DNA from: Alphaproteobacteria bacterium
GTDB taxonomy: Bacteria > Pseudomonadota > Alphaproteobacteria > Caulobacterales > Hyphomonadaceae
DNA length: 35,437 nt
Assembly (NCBI GenBank): GCA_018969425.1
Contig: JAGWYJ010000035.1
Span: forward strand, 1 to 35,437
Reading direction: 5' to 3'
Positions 6,322 to 16,100 of this stretch are shown piece after piece. The position numbers were made by a program, and so were the translations under genes. Under the pieces are notes generated by a model. That model had not been told where the DNA came from. It made no database searches and was given only the letters and a program-made list of their open reading frames with translations. Numbering within the stretch: the stretch's first letter is position 1; each line of letters opens with the position of its first letter.

Positions 6322-7988
6322 GATCCCCCCGGTGTCTGCGTCGGCAGACGAAGATCTCTCATCGTCCTCAGGATCTGGGCGGCTGCGGAGCGGCCGCTGA
6401 CCTCAATAGGCGTTCCTGTATCGACCGTGCGCGCCGGCGCCTGCCCAGCTGGAGGCGCAACCGGGCAGCTTCCGGTTGTGCGATATCCCAGCGCAGCCGC
6501 GAGCATGGCTTCAGCCGGGTCGCCCAGATCGCGGGACAGATCGTCAGCGACAGAACAGCCGGGAATCTTGGTCACGAAGGCGGACGAGGCGTTAGCTGGC
6601 GCGAAGCCGTCCGGATAATCCCCAAAGCCCTTTTGATTGACGCCGTTGAACTGGATCGAGAAATACGTCTGACCGCAATTGTCGGCTGGGTAAAACCCAT
6701 AGGGTTTGCCGCACGTGGTTCCGCCGATCAGAACCACTTCGACATCAATGCCACGCAAACCGTTGATGACGGACTCGCTGGCGCTGCACGTGCTCGCCGT
6801 CGACAGAATGAAAACTCTGGGAAGACTGAGCGACTGAATGGCGGCGCCGTTGGTCACCGAAAATCCAAGACCCGTCGAATAGAAAGGCGTGGGATTATTA
6901 GCCCCTCCCGTGACCGGGTTTGTGGTCCCCGCCGCGGCGTTGAACTGCAGCCTCTCAAATATGCGACCGGCCGTCCGGGTCGGACCGGCGATCATGTAGC
7001 TGAGCTGCGAGGCGACAGCCAGAAGGCCGCCGCCATTATACCGGAGATCGAGCACGACATCGTTGACCCCCTCCGCCTTGAGGGACGCCATCGCATCCAC
7101 CAGAGCCTTCTCGGAACTGTAGGGGCTGAAGGTATTGAACAGAAGATAGCCGACCTTGCCTGTCGGCGTTGTCAGAACCGTCTGGCGGTTGAGAGGCTCC
7201 TCAACGAGCAGGGCCGACTGAAGGGTGACGGTTCGCTGCGTCTGATCCGCATAGAGCACGGTGAAGGTATGGGCCTCTCCAGCCGTTCTCGGAAACAAGC
7301 CCCGATTGAGAATGTCGATCTCAGCCTGAGTCGCCCCGCCATTGACGACATCCACCCCGTCAACGGTCAGGATGCGGGCGCCGCGAGCAAGCTTGGGCCG
7401 CCCGCCGACGAGCTCTGTCGCCGGGGTGGAGGCCGCCGTATACAGCACCCTGACGTCTCGAGGCGGCGAGTTGGCGAATACCTTGATCTCGGCCCCATAA
7501 CTCGCTTCAGGCGCGGACGTGACCTGCGCAAGGTAATCCGCCGTCGACAGAGTGAAGTGAAACCTATCCTTCGCTTTTCCTGAAGCGGCTGTGGCGGACG
7601 TTTTGAGCACGTTGAAATAAGCGACGCGATCCGTAAACGAAGCAGGGTTCTGATCCGCAACTTCCGTATTCCAGAGATAGGTTTCATTGGTCCAGGAACG
7701 CAGCCAGAACAGCTCCTGCGCGAGGGATCCGGCCTTATCCGGAAAGGGACGCCCCTGGCTGTCGCTGCCGGTTCGAACGACCGAGCAGAAATCCTTGAAC
7801 GTGCTCGCCGGCTGATAAACGCCTTGCGTCCATATCGGGCCCGAGACAGGCGGCGGCGTGACCGGCGCCGGCGCCGCACTGCCGCCGCCCCCGCACCCGG
7901 CCGCCAGGCACAAGATCAGCACAAGGACAAACGATCCCAGTCCGCGGCTCCGGACCCTGTCTGAAATCCCGCTCACACCCACAGTCAT
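6318..7988 (-). CDS. S41-family (C-terminal processing-like) peptidase lipoprotein
   Basis: A secreted serine peptidase of the S41/tricorn-CTP type. A signal peptide ends in the lipobox LAAGC followed by a Gly-rich linker and a Pro-rich stretch. A PDZ-like region (about ARGARILTVDGVDVVNGG) precedes the S41 core. DVVLDLRYNGGG is the hallmark strand, STCSASESVINGL carries the catalytic Ser (about residue 402-404) and GTTCGKPYG the catalytic Lys (about 428). Several cysteines in the core suggest disulfides, consistent with periplasmic or surface location. I choose ATG 7988 over GTG 8006 because GGGAGAG precedes it and the signal peptide is then of normal length. It is the upstream gene of a two-gene unit with a small lipoprotein. 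Confidence 0.9.
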   Translation of the reverse strand: MTVGVSGISDRVRSRGLGSFVLVLILCLAAGCGGGGSAAPAPVTPPPVSGPIWTQGVYQPASTFKDFCSVVRTGSDSQGRPFPDKAGSLAQELFWLRSWTNETYLWNTEVADQNPASFTDRVAYFNVLKTSATAASGKAKDRFHFTLSTADYLAQVTSAPEASYGAEIKVFANSPPRDVRVLYTAASTPATELVGGRPKLARGARILTVDGVDVVNGGATQAEIDILNRGLFPRTAGEAHTFTVLYADQTQRTVTLQSALLVEEPLNRQTVLTTPTGKVGYLLFNTFSPYSSEKALVDAMASLKAEGVNDVVLDLRYNGGGLLAVASQLSYMIAGPTRTAGRIFERLQFNAAAGTTNPVTGGANNPTPFYSTGLGFSVTNGAAIQSLSLPRVFILSTASTCSASESVINGLRGIDVEVVLIGGTTCGKPYGFYPADNCGQTYFSIQFNGVNQKGFGDYPDGFAPANASSAFVTKIPGCSVADDLSRDLGDPAEAMLAAALGYRTTGSCPVAPPAGQAPARTVDTGTPIEVSGRSAAAQILRTMRDLRLPTQTPGGS

Positions 7989-8113
7989 GGCCCAAAACTC
8001 TCCCACACCCGGAGCGCCGATCGTATCGGGCGCTGGGGTTGCGCATCCCCATTCACTCTAGGGAGGGGCGTTTTCCTCGTAAATCCCCGATAACCGCAAC
8101 CCGGGACCGGGAA

Positions 8114-10078
8114 CTATCGACCTTCCGGAGAATAGGCGAGGAGGACATTCGTCCCGTTCCCACCCGTGCTGGCGGCGCCGTCAAATCCGGAGACGACAAA
8201 GACACGCCCGCCTGCGATGGTCGGACCATTGCCGTCAATCGAACCGCCAGGCTGATCCGCGACGCCGTTAGCGGTCGCATAGGTTCGGCTGGTCGTTGAA
8301 TCTTCAAACAGCAAACGTCCTGAACGGCTGTCATAGGCGCGAAACCACCCGTCCATGCTGCCCTGAAACACAACTCCGGGCATGGCCGCCGGAGCGGCGG
8401 ACATGGCGTTGAAGCAAACTCCAGGGAAACGATCAGACAGGGTGCGATCGCCGCGGAACTCGCAGGGAGCGACCGGCGCCGGAACATGCCAGGCGATCTC
8501 TCCCGTCACAGGGTCGATAGCTGTCAGTCCAGGTTTTCCGGGAGGCTGAGGATGAATGAAATCAGGAATGATCTCGCCCCGGGAAGAGGCATGAGCATAC
8601 CAGAGATTGGCGATGTCCGAGTTGGGGGTGAAGAGATATGTCGGATCCGCCGCGATACCCCATTCAATTCCGCCCAGCACGCTCCCGGCGCCGACCTTGC
8701 GCTGCCAGAGAAGACGACCCGTATCCGGATCCATTCCATAAGCGATGCCGGACTTCTGACCCGAGAGAAGGATCTGGCCGCCCCCCGGGGCATCGACGAG
8801 AACCGGCGAGGCGCCGAAGTCATAATCCGGCCCCAGCTCATCGGGACAATTGGGGCCCGGCGTCGCGCCAGTACAACCCATGACATAGTTGTCATCCTCG
8901 GTGACCTGAGTGTTCCACCGGATACGACCCGTCTCCATTTCAATGGCAATGATCGCATCGGCCGCCCTGGTCGCCGCCTCAGTATAGGAATCTCCCGTCG
9001 CCACATAAACAAGGCCTCTCCGGGGATCGACTGTCGGGGCTGACCAGATCGCTGCGCCTGCAGGACCCTGCATCTGAAGACCTCCGGCGTTCTTCCCGAG
9101 CAGGACTGAAGGCTCGGTGAGAACATATGTCTTCCACTTTACGGCGCCGGTTCGAATATCCACCGCCACGAGACTTCCCCGAAACGTGCAGCACGCATAG
9201 CTGGCGCTCTGACTGGCGGGCTCCTCACGGGAGGTGATCCCGACAAACGCGAGATCCCCTGAAACTACAGGAGAGCCCGTGATGGCGGACATCGCGTGCG
9301 TGTCGAGAACCTCGCTTGACCAGATCTCCTTTCCGGTGGCGGCGTCAAATCCGGACATTACCTTGTTGTTGCGACCGACAACCAGAAGCCAGCCGCTGGC
9401 AGAGGCCGATGACCGAAGAACGACCGGAGTGTTGCGAGCGGACACGCCGTCGACCCGAAAGCGGACGCAGCCGGAGCCGGGATCCAGCGCATACATACGT
9501 CCCCCGCTCAGGATCCACAGCCAGTCGCCGATGACGATCGGCTGAGCGTTCCGGCTGTTCGCAATGGAAAAGGACCATTTCACCTTCAAACGTGACGCAT
9601 CCGCCGCCGAAAACCCGGGATTGGGCTGATATCGCGTATTCGCGCCGTCGCGACCGACCGTCGTCCAGTCGGAGGACGAAGGAATAATCGGGGGATTGGA
9701 CGCACAGGGCGCATCAACGGTCGTGACCTGAGCACGGCGGCCGCGTGCGGACGCCGTCTCCTTAGAGGGCGCCTCCGGTCCCTCAATCAGAAAGCGAACC
9801 ACCGACTGGATCTGGGTCTCCGACAATCCCTCAGCCATCGCAGCCATGACGCCCTCTGAGAGAGCCTCGGTCAGTTCAGAGGCAGGACGCGCAGACAAGG
9901 CGCCCCGGCTGGGAGCGCGATCCTGAGCAGGTTCATGACAGGAGGCGCATCTCTGCTTGAAGAGGGCCTCTCCTTCCGCCTGGCTCGGGACCTGAGCCGA
10001 GGCGGATAAACTCCCGAAGTCGAGCACGCCGGCACCGAGAACAGCTAATAAGCTCGCAAGCCTGACGACTGATCTCAT
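8114..10078 (-). CDS. Quinohaemoprotein dehydrogenase, polyvinyl-alcohol-dehydrogenase-like (N-terminal cytochrome c + PQQ propeller)
   Basis: A periplasmic 654-residue enzyme with a signal peptide (cleavage near SASAQ), then a cytochrome c domain with haem motif CASCH (C44, C47, H48) and GVMAAMAEGLS as probable Met-ligand region. A PQQ beta-propeller follows from about residue 125. Propeller blades show repeats such as MYALDPGSG, SGFDAATGKEIW, VAVDIRTGAVKW and TAIDPVTGEIAW. A vicinal Cys pair (C296-C297, SYACCTFRG) matches the disulfide over PQQ in quinoprotein alcohol dehydrogenases. Domain order, cytochrome first, is that of PVA dehydrogenase rather than methanol or type II alcohol dehydrogenases. 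It would oxidise an alcohol and pass electrons to the respiratory chain; the substrate is unknown. Confidence 0.88.
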   Translation of the reverse strand: MRSVVRLASLLAVLGAGVLDFGSLSASAQVPSQAEGEALFKQRCASCHEPAQDRAPSRGALSARPASELTEALSEGVMAAMAEGLSETQIQSVVRFLIEGPEAPSKETASARGRRAQVTTVDAPCASNPPIIPSSSDWTTVGRDGANTRYQPNPGFSAADASRLKVKWSFSIANSRNAQPIVIGDWLWILSGGRMYALDPGSGCVRFRVDGVSARNTPVVLRSSASASGWLLVVGRNNKVMSGFDAATGKEIWSSEVLDTHAMSAITGSPVVSGDLAFVGITSREEPASQSASYACCTFRGSLVAVDIRTGAVKWKTYVLTEPSVLLGKNAGGLQMQGPAGAAIWSAPTVDPRRGLVYVATGDSYTEAATRAADAIIAIEMETGRIRWNTQVTEDDNYVMGCTGATPGPNCPDELGPDYDFGASPVLVDAPGGGQILLSGQKSGIAYGMDPDTGRLLWQRKVGAGSVLGGIEWGIAADPTYLFTPNSDIANLWYAHASSRGEIIPDFIHPQPPGKPGLTAIDPVTGEIAWHVPAPVAPCEFRGDRTLSDRFPGVCFNAMSAAPAAMPGVVFQGSMDGWFRAYDSRSGRLLFEDSTTSRTYATANGVADQPGGSIDGNGPTIAGGRVFVVSGFDGAASTGGNGTNVLLAYSPEGR

Positions 10079-10346
10079 GGAACAGCTCCTCGATCACAGG
10101 GGACGGTCTCGCGCCGCCTCCGAGGTCGTTTCCCGACCCCCTTCCCGACCCATGCCGGAACACACGACTCCTATCCTGAAACGGCCTGAGCGGTCCAGAA
10201 CGCCATTCACGGCCGCTAGGAGGGCCGGAATAGTATCGGCGTGGCGGGCCCGGCCCCAGGCCTCGAGGACCGCAGGGCGCACTCCACCGGCCTCGGGGTC
10301 GACTACCGGGAGCAACCGAACGATCCGTGCCGATCAATCAGGAAAT

Positions 10347-10775
10347 CTAGTCCGGCCGGCTGACGATCGAAGCTGTCGCGACAAGATCCAGAAGCAGGGA
10401 CATGGTGGCTCCGCCAGACATGTCGAACGGGTCGATTTCAGGGCGTTTGAAGTATTTGAGGATCAGGGCCCTGTTTATCCTGCCGCCCTGAACCTGCCCC
10501 ATCGTCCATGCGCCGAACTTGCGCTCGGAGATTTCTTCGAAGGTGAGGATGCGGACCTGCTTGTGACGTTCATCCCGGACAATCTGGTTATAGAGCTCGC
10601 AGACCTCTTCTCGTCCGCCCTCCAGGACCTGCATGAACACCTCGTCAGCCACGACCAGAAGCCCTGTCACGCCGAGGGCGGGATTGTTCTGACGACACTG
10701 GGCCAGAATTGCATCCAGTGTGGACGATGCGACCGGACCGTCCGCGCGGCTGGCGTAAAGAAGTCGAACAAGCAT
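10347..10775 (-). CDS. BLUF-domain blue-light photoreceptor, stand-alone
   Basis: A short (142-residue) BLUF protein that should bind FAD and sense blue light. The key residues fall at exactly the spacing known from AppA: Tyr7 (LLYASR), Asn31 (NNPALGVTG), Gln49 (FMQVLEG), Trp90 and Met92 (FGAWTMG). There is no EAL, GGDEF or other output domain; after the BLUF core only about 45 residues remain, probably the two capping helices. Single-domain BLUF proteins act by protein-protein contact. The start lies three bases after the folE stop on the same strand, so it is the second gene of a folE-BLUF operon. Confidence 0.93.
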   Translation of the reverse strand: MLVRLLYASRADGPVASSTLDAILAQCRQNNPALGVTGLLVVADEVFMQVLEGGREEVCELYNQIVRDERHKQVRILTFEEISERKFGAWTMGQVQGGRINRALILKYFKRPEIDPFDMSGGATMSLLLDLVATASIVSRPD

Positions 10776-10778
10776 GTG

Positions 10779-11495
10779 TCAGGCCCTGAGATTGATGAGG
10801 GAGAGGAACTCACGACGAAGCGTGTGATCCTTCAGGAATGAGCCGCGCATGACGGAATTGATCATCTTGGTCTCATCGTCCTTCACGCCGCGCCAATGCA
10901 TGCAGAAATGATCAGCTTCCATGACGACGGCGAGGCCGTCGGGATGAACCTTGTCATTCAGGAGCTCCGCCATCTGTGTGATGGCTTCCTCCTGAATCTG
11001 CGGCCTCGACATGATCCACTCCGCCAGCCGCGAATACTTCGAGAGCCCGATGAGATTGGAATGTTCGTTGGGCATCAGACCGATCCAGAGGCGCCCCATG
11101 ATCGGACAAAAGTGATGACTGCAGGCGCTGCGGACCTTTATAGGCCCGACAATCATCAGCTCATTCAGCGCTTCGACGTTTGGAAACTCAGTGACCTGGG
11201 GGGCGGGCGCGTATCGCCCTCGAAAGACTTCCGTCAGGTACATCTTCGCAACCCGCCGCGCAGTGTCCTGCGTGTTGTGATCGCTGACGGTGTCGATCAC
11301 GAGGCTCTCAAGAACGCCGCGAAACTTTCCCTCAACCTCGTCAAGAAGTCCCTCAAGTTCGCCGGCTTCCAGAAACTCGGCGATGGAATCATTGGCGTGA
11401 AACCGGCGTCCGGCAGCCTGAATTCTGGATCGGATCCGGGCTGAAACGGACATCTCACCCGTCGAGCCCCTGTCGCTCCGCTTATCCGCCGCCAT
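10779..11495 (-). CDS. folE: GTP cyclohydrolase I (FolE), CSHHF variant
   Basis: This enzyme converts GTP to 7,8-dihydroneopterin triphosphate, the first step to tetrahydrofolate and the MTHF antenna cofactor of photolyases and cryptochromes. The 238-residue protein has the zinc ligands in place: C125 and H128 in SACSHHFCPIMG, and C198 in DHFCMHWRGV. The usual CEHH reads CSHH here, a variant I associate with second FolE copies rather than the housekeeping enzyme, though this is from memory. An N-terminal extension of about 15 residues is charged. The start ATG 11495 is followed three genes down by nothing folate-related; its only partner is BLUF. An EcfG-like promoter lies at 11539-11564. Confidence 0.92.
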   Translation of the reverse strand: MAADKRSDRGSTGEMSVSARIRSRIQAAGRRFHANDSIAEFLEAGELEGLLDEVEGKFRGVLESLVIDTVSDHNTQDTARRVAKMYLTEVFRGRYAPAPQVTEFPNVEALNELMIVGPIKVRSACSHHFCPIMGRLWIGLMPNEHSNLIGLSKYSRLAEWIMSRPQIQEEAITQMAELLNDKVHPDGLAVVMEADHFCMHWRGVKDDETKMINSVMRGSFLKDHTLRREFLSLINLRA

Positions 11496-11538
11496 ATCGC
11501 ACCTGTGGAAATAAAGGACGCCCCTTCCGATCCGACAG

Positions 11539-11564
11539 AACGTCGAAGGAATAGGATAGTTTCC
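11539..11564 (-). promoter_or_regulatory. Possible EcfG (general stress) promoter for folE-BLUF
   Basis: On the minus strand GGAAAC (11564-11559) is followed by a 16-base spacer and CGTT (11542-11539). This resembles the alphaproteobacterial sigma-EcfG consensus GGAAC-N16/17-CGTT with one insertion-like difference in the -35 box. It would place the transcript start about 35 bases upstream of the folE ATG. I saw no better sigma70-type match. Inferred from pattern only. Confidence 0.4.
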
Positions 11565-11786
11565 GCCTTATACACGAGTGCGGCGCGGCGTCAGCATAGC
11601 TTATCGCCCCGATGCTCAGGCAGCCCGCCTCAGCGGCGTTCTCGACGAGACGGTTCGTGTCAGACCGTCGTCTCGAGGGGATGAAGCTCAGGAGGAACGA
11701 GTAGACGTGCGCCGCGCATCATGAAAGAAATCCCGAGAGTCCAGGGGTCGCAATGACCCTGGCGAAGGCCCTGATGGGAGACGGCG

Positions 11787-12179
11787 GTGTTTGGGCAAAG
11801 ACCGAAGTCGGCAGCTCGCATCAACAGACTATCGGCGCTGAGACCGGCGAGCGTTAGCCTGTCCGCCCTCTTTATCGTCCTCACAGGCGCGGCTGCGGCC
11901 CAGCCTCAGGACGTACAGGCGGGCGAACCGATGTTGAACGGGGAGGAGTTGTACCAGCAGCGCTGTTCCTCCTGTCATGAAAGCGGTTCCAGAAGCATTC
12001 CGACACGAGCGATGATCGCGCGTCACAGTCCGGAAGACATTCTCGACATTCTCACCACAGGGTTCATGGCCGCCGTGGCGTCCTTCATGACTGAAGACGA
12101 GAAGCTGACCCTGGCCCGTCATCTCAGCTCGCAAACGCCCCCTTCTCCCCCTGCCCCCTCAGGCACGGTTCAGCGTTGA
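11787..12179 (+). CDS. Periplasmic mono-haem cytochrome c
   Basis: A 130-residue exported c-type cytochrome. It starts at GTG 11787 behind GGGAG and has a positively charged N-region plus hydrophobic core SVSLSALFIVLTGAAAAQ. The haem motif is CSSCH (C60, C63, H64), and GFMAAVASFMTEDEKLTLAR supplies candidate Met ligands. EELYQQRCSSCHE...IPTRAMIARHSPEDI strongly resembles the N-terminal cytochrome domain of the quinohaemoprotein at 8114-10078. It may be that enzyme's electron acceptor or a domain duplicate. The folE promoter region lies divergently upstream. The gene ends just inside the promoter of the next operon. Confidence 0.87.
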   Translation: MFGQRPKSAARINRLSALRPASVSLSALFIVLTGAAAAQPQDVQAGEPMLNGEELYQQRCSSCHESGSRSIPTRAMIARHSPEDILDILTTGFMAAVASFMTEDEKLTLARHLSSQTPPSPPAPSGTVQR

Positions 12180-12205
12180 CGCGACAGGTGTGTTAGCACT
12201 ATAGT
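12176..12205 (+). promoter_or_regulatory. Sigma70-type promoter for the ABC/M1 operon
   Basis: TTGACG (12176-12181) and TATAGT (12200-12205) are separated by 18 bases, a good housekeeping-type pair. The -35 box overlaps the stop codon of the cytochrome gene. The -10 box sits inside the perfect 8-base palindrome ACTATAGT (12198-12205), itself within a looser dyad GTGT...ACAC (12190-12209), a plausible repressor site. The start codon follows about 31 bases after the -10. Confidence 0.6.
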
Positions 12206-12236
12206 ACACTACCGTACCGTTTCGAGGGGGGTGTCC

Positions 12237-13112
12237 GTGCTGACCATTACCGATCTTTCTCATGTCTACTCCAACGGCGTGCGCGCCCTCGACAGCGTGA
12301 GCCTCCAGGCGCCTGCAGGCATGTTCGGCCTTCTGGGGCCCAATGGAGCAGGCAAATCGAGCCTTATGAGAATAATAGCGACCCTCCAGACCCCAACCTC
12401 CGGTAAGGTCATCTTTGATGGGATAGACGTACTCGCCGAGCCGGAGCGGATTCGACTGAGTCTCGGCTACCTGCCCCAGGATTTCGGCGTCTATCCCCGT
12501 GTGACGGCACGGGACCTGCTCAACCACATGGCGATCCTCAAAGGGTTCAGGGAGGCCGGCCCGCGCCGCGAGCTCGTCGACCAGCTTCTCAATCAGGTCA
12601 ATCTCTGGGGGGCCCGCAACAAGGCCGTAGCGAGCTTTTCGGGGGGGATGAGGCAGCGCTTCGGGATCGCTCAGGCGCTGATCGGACGACCGAGGCTCAT
12701 GATCGTCGACGAGCCCACCGCCGGCCTCGATCCGGAGGAACGAAACCGCTTCCTGAACCTCCTGGCGGATATCGGTCAGGATGTTCTGGTGATCCTCTCA
12801 ACCCATATCGTCGAGGATGTCGCTGACCTGTGCCCGCGCATGGCTATCCTGGCCGGCGGTCGCATCATCGCCGAAGGAGCCCCTCAGACCCTGATCGAGG
12901 GTCTCGCAGGGCGGATATGGAAGGCCGTCATTCCCCGATCCGATCTGGAAGCCTACCGGGACCGCCTCAACGTGATCTCAACACGCCTGAGCGCGGGCGC
13001 CACGATGATCCATGTCCTTTCCGATCAACAACCCGGACCAGAGTTCGTTCAGGTCGAGGGCGGCCTGGAGGATGTGTATTTCTCAACCCTGTCCGCCCTG
13101 CGCGCAGCCTGA
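12237..13112 (+). CDS. ABC transporter ATP-binding protein
   Basis: The ATPase subunit of an ABC-2-type exporter. All nucleotide-binding motifs are present: Walker A GPNGAGKSS, Q-loop YLPQDFG, signature SFSGGMRQR, Walker B LMIVDEP and the switch His in LSTHIVED. About 75 C-terminal residues form an accessory domain typical of drug- or antibiotic-type ATPases. I favour GTG 12237, seven bases after GAGGGG, over GTG 12231, which would touch the Shine-Dalgarno sequence. The permease fusion begins 12 bases downstream, so the two certainly work together. Expressed from the promoter at 12176-12205. Confidence 0.93.
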   Translation: MLTITDLSHVYSNGVRALDSVSLQAPAGMFGLLGPNGAGKSSLMRIIATLQTPTSGKVIFDGIDVLAEPERIRLSLGYLPQDFGVYPRVTARDLLNHMAILKGFREAGPRRELVDQLLNQVNLWGARNKAVASFSGGMRQRFGIAQALIGRPRLMIVDEPTAGLDPEERNRFLNLLADIGQDVLVILSTHIVEDVADLCPRMAILAGGRIIAEGAPQTLIEGLAGRIWKAVIPRSDLEAYRDRLNVISTRLSAGATMIHVLSDQQPGPEFVQVEGGLEDVYFSTLSALRAA

Positions 13113-13124
13113 GGCCAGCGGATC

Positions 13125-16100
13125 ATGATCGGCTCCGTCACCCGTTTCGAGCTTACCTACCAGCTCCGCAATCCGGTGCTGTGGACCAGCCTTGTTCTGT
13201 TTGCCCTGCTGACATTCGCCTCGGTCACCATTGACGAGGTTCAGATCGGCGCAGGCGGCAACGCGAACATCAACGCCCCCTACGCCGTGCTGCTGACCGT
13301 GGCGGTCATGGGCATTCTCAACCTGTTCGTTCTTGTGGCCTTTGTGGCCAACGCCATTCTCCGGGATGATGAAACAGGGTTTGGTCCGATTCTGAGAACC
13401 AGTCGCCTCAAACCCGTCCCCTACATTCTCGGTCGGTTTACAGGCGCCAGCCTCGCCGCCTCAATCGCCTTTGCAGGAGTGCCTCTGGCTCATCTCCTCG
13501 GAGCCCTCGCCCCATGGCTGGATCCCGAAGAGCTGGGTCCCATCCGCCTGTCCAGTTATCTCTACGCCTACTTCGTCGTCGGCGTGCCGATGATCGTCAT
13601 TTTCGGAGCGATGCTATATGCGATCGCCTCCCTGACGCGATCCATGATGGGCGCCTATCTCGGCGCGGTCAGCATACTGATCGGATGGACGCTCAGCGGG
13701 ATCCTGCTCGATCGACCGGAGCTGGAAACGGTTGCGATGCTCACGGATCCGACCGGGCTGAACGCCCTCCTGAATGAAACCAAATACTGGACCGCCGCCG
13801 AACGCAACGCACGGCTACCTGAGCTGAGCGGCGATTTCCTACTCAACAGGGCCCTCTGGACCGGTATCGCGCTGACGTGTCTGACCCTGCCTCTTTTTGC
13901 GCGCTCATTCGATGCGCAGGATCGACGGCGAAAATCCGCGAAACGACCGCAGCCGAGCGAAGGCCCGTCGCCGTCGATAAGCGCCGTCCAGACAGCTCCG
14001 CCGTCAACAGTCAGAACGGCCGGCGCTCAGCTGGCGGCGCGGACAGCTTTCGACCTGAGGTACGTACTCCTCAGTCCAGCCTTCCCAATTCTCCTGATCC
14101 TCGGGCTCTTCAACTCAGCCGGCGCTCTCTGGATCAGCACGGAGATCGGAGGCGTCGAACTCCTCCCTGTCACCCGCCTTATGGTCAACACCCTCGAGGG
14201 CGCATTCTCGATCATTCCGATCGTCATCGCCGGCTATTATGCCGGCGACCTCGTATGGCGGGACCGCGAACGCCGCATCCATGAGTTGATCGATTCCACG
14301 CCGACCAGCGACTGGTCCTTCGTCGCGCCCAAGGCCCTCGCCATAATCCTCGCTCTGTCTGCGACCGCTGTCGTAGGCATGCTCGCCGGCGTTTGCGTAC
14401 AGGCTCTCAAGGGCTACTCCAACTTCGAACTGGAGCACTATGCTCTCTGGTACGGCCTTCCGACGCTCATTCTTTCGGCGCAGCTCGGAATACTCGCTCT
14501 TTTCCTCCAGACCCTCTCACCCAACAAATATGTGGGATGGGGCCTTCTTCTTCTCTGGTTCATCGCGTCGACAACCTTCGTGAACCTGGGATGGGAGCAT
14601 AAGCTTTACGACTTCGGATCCGCACCATCTGCGCCGATCAGCGATTTCAACGGCCGTGCGCACTTCTGGATAGGACAGGTCTGGCATAACGCCTACTGGA
14701 CCGCGGGCTCGATCATTCTGTCGATGCTGAGCTGGGCTCTATGGCCCCGAGGCGCCGACCGGCGCCTGCTCCCGCGCCTCAAGGCGCTGCCGCGACGGTT
14801 TGCAGGCCCATCACGATGGGCCCTCATCGGCGCGATTGCGATGTTCGGATCGATCGGCGGCTGGATATTCTACAATACGACCGTTCTGAACCCCTATGTC
14901 ACAACCCTCGACTCCGAGAAGACGCTCGCTGAGGCCGAGAAGGCGCTGGCGAGGTATGAGAGCATGCCCGGACCGACGGTCCGGCACGTGACCCTTGATG
15001 TCGATCTTCATCCGCGAGCCCGAACGGTCACAACCCGAGGGGTTTATGAAATCCGCAACACGACAACGGCCCCCATATCCGAAATGATTATGGCCTGGCC
15101 GGAGCTCGACGAGATTGTGGAGATCACGGTGCCGTCCGGGCGGATGAAAACCGTCTGGGACGACTTCGACGTCCAGCTATGGACGTTCGACAAGCCCCTG
15201 GCGCCGGGCGAGAGCCGGACCATGTCGTTCGTCACAAGGATATCCAACCCCGGCTTCACCAACGACCAGGGTCAGCATCAGATCGTCAGCAACGGAACCT
15301 TTCTGTCGAACGATCGTCTGTCGCCCTATCTGGGCCTCAGCCGCTCGTTCTGGCTTCAGGACCGGGCGAAGAGACGAAGATACGGCCTCGAGCCGGAGCG
15401 GCGGCCTGCTCCTCTTGAGGATCCCACGGCCTCGGCGCATCACTATCTTCGCCCCGATAGCGACTGGGTGACGGCTGACATCACTGTGTCGACCGATGAC
15501 GATCAGATACCAATCGCTCCCGGATACCTGGTTTCGGAAGACCGCAAGGACGGACGGATCACACGCCGGTTTTCAACAGAGGCGCCGATCCACCACTTCT
15601 TCTCGATCCAGTCGGCTCGTTATGCGATCCGGACTGCAGAGGCGACGACGTCAGCTGGCCCGGTGACCCTCGAAATCTATCATCATCCGTCCCACGACCG
15701 GAACACAGCGCTGATGGAGGAGGCGATGAAAGTCTCTCTCCGGGTGCTTTCGGAACGCTTTTCACCCTACCAGTTCCGTCAGCTGCGTATCCTCGAATTC
15801 CCCGCCTACGCCACCTACGCTCAGTCGTTCGCAAACACGATCCCGTTCTCAGAGGATATCGGTTGGCTGCAGGCGGATCCGGCTGAAAACGAGTTTGACG
15901 TCGTCACCTATGTGACGGCCCACGAAATAGCTCACCAGTGGTGGGCCCATCAGGTCATCGGCGCAGATCAGCAGGGCGCCACCATGCTCTCGGAGACGTT
16001 TTCACAATACTCGGCTCTGCTGGTGATGGAGGAGCTGTATGGTCCGGAAAAGATACGGAGCTTCCTGAGCCGTGAACTGAACACCTATCTGTCCGCGCGC

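Noticed and set aside
6633-7583. 316-residue plus-strand frame antisense to the S41 peptidase
   Set aside because: Shadow of a well-supported gene; composition reflects the reverse complement of its codons.
8012-8036. Hairpin AGCGCC-GAT / ATC-GGGCGCT as terminator of the quinohaemoprotein gene
   Set aside because: Stem has a bulge, no T-run follows on the minus strand, and it lies in the S41 promoter region, so its role is undecidable.
10079-10346. Short minus-strand frame (10094-10315) between the quinohaemoprotein and BLUF genes
   Set aside because: No homology or start signal; the region is more likely promoter DNA of the quinohaemoprotein gene.
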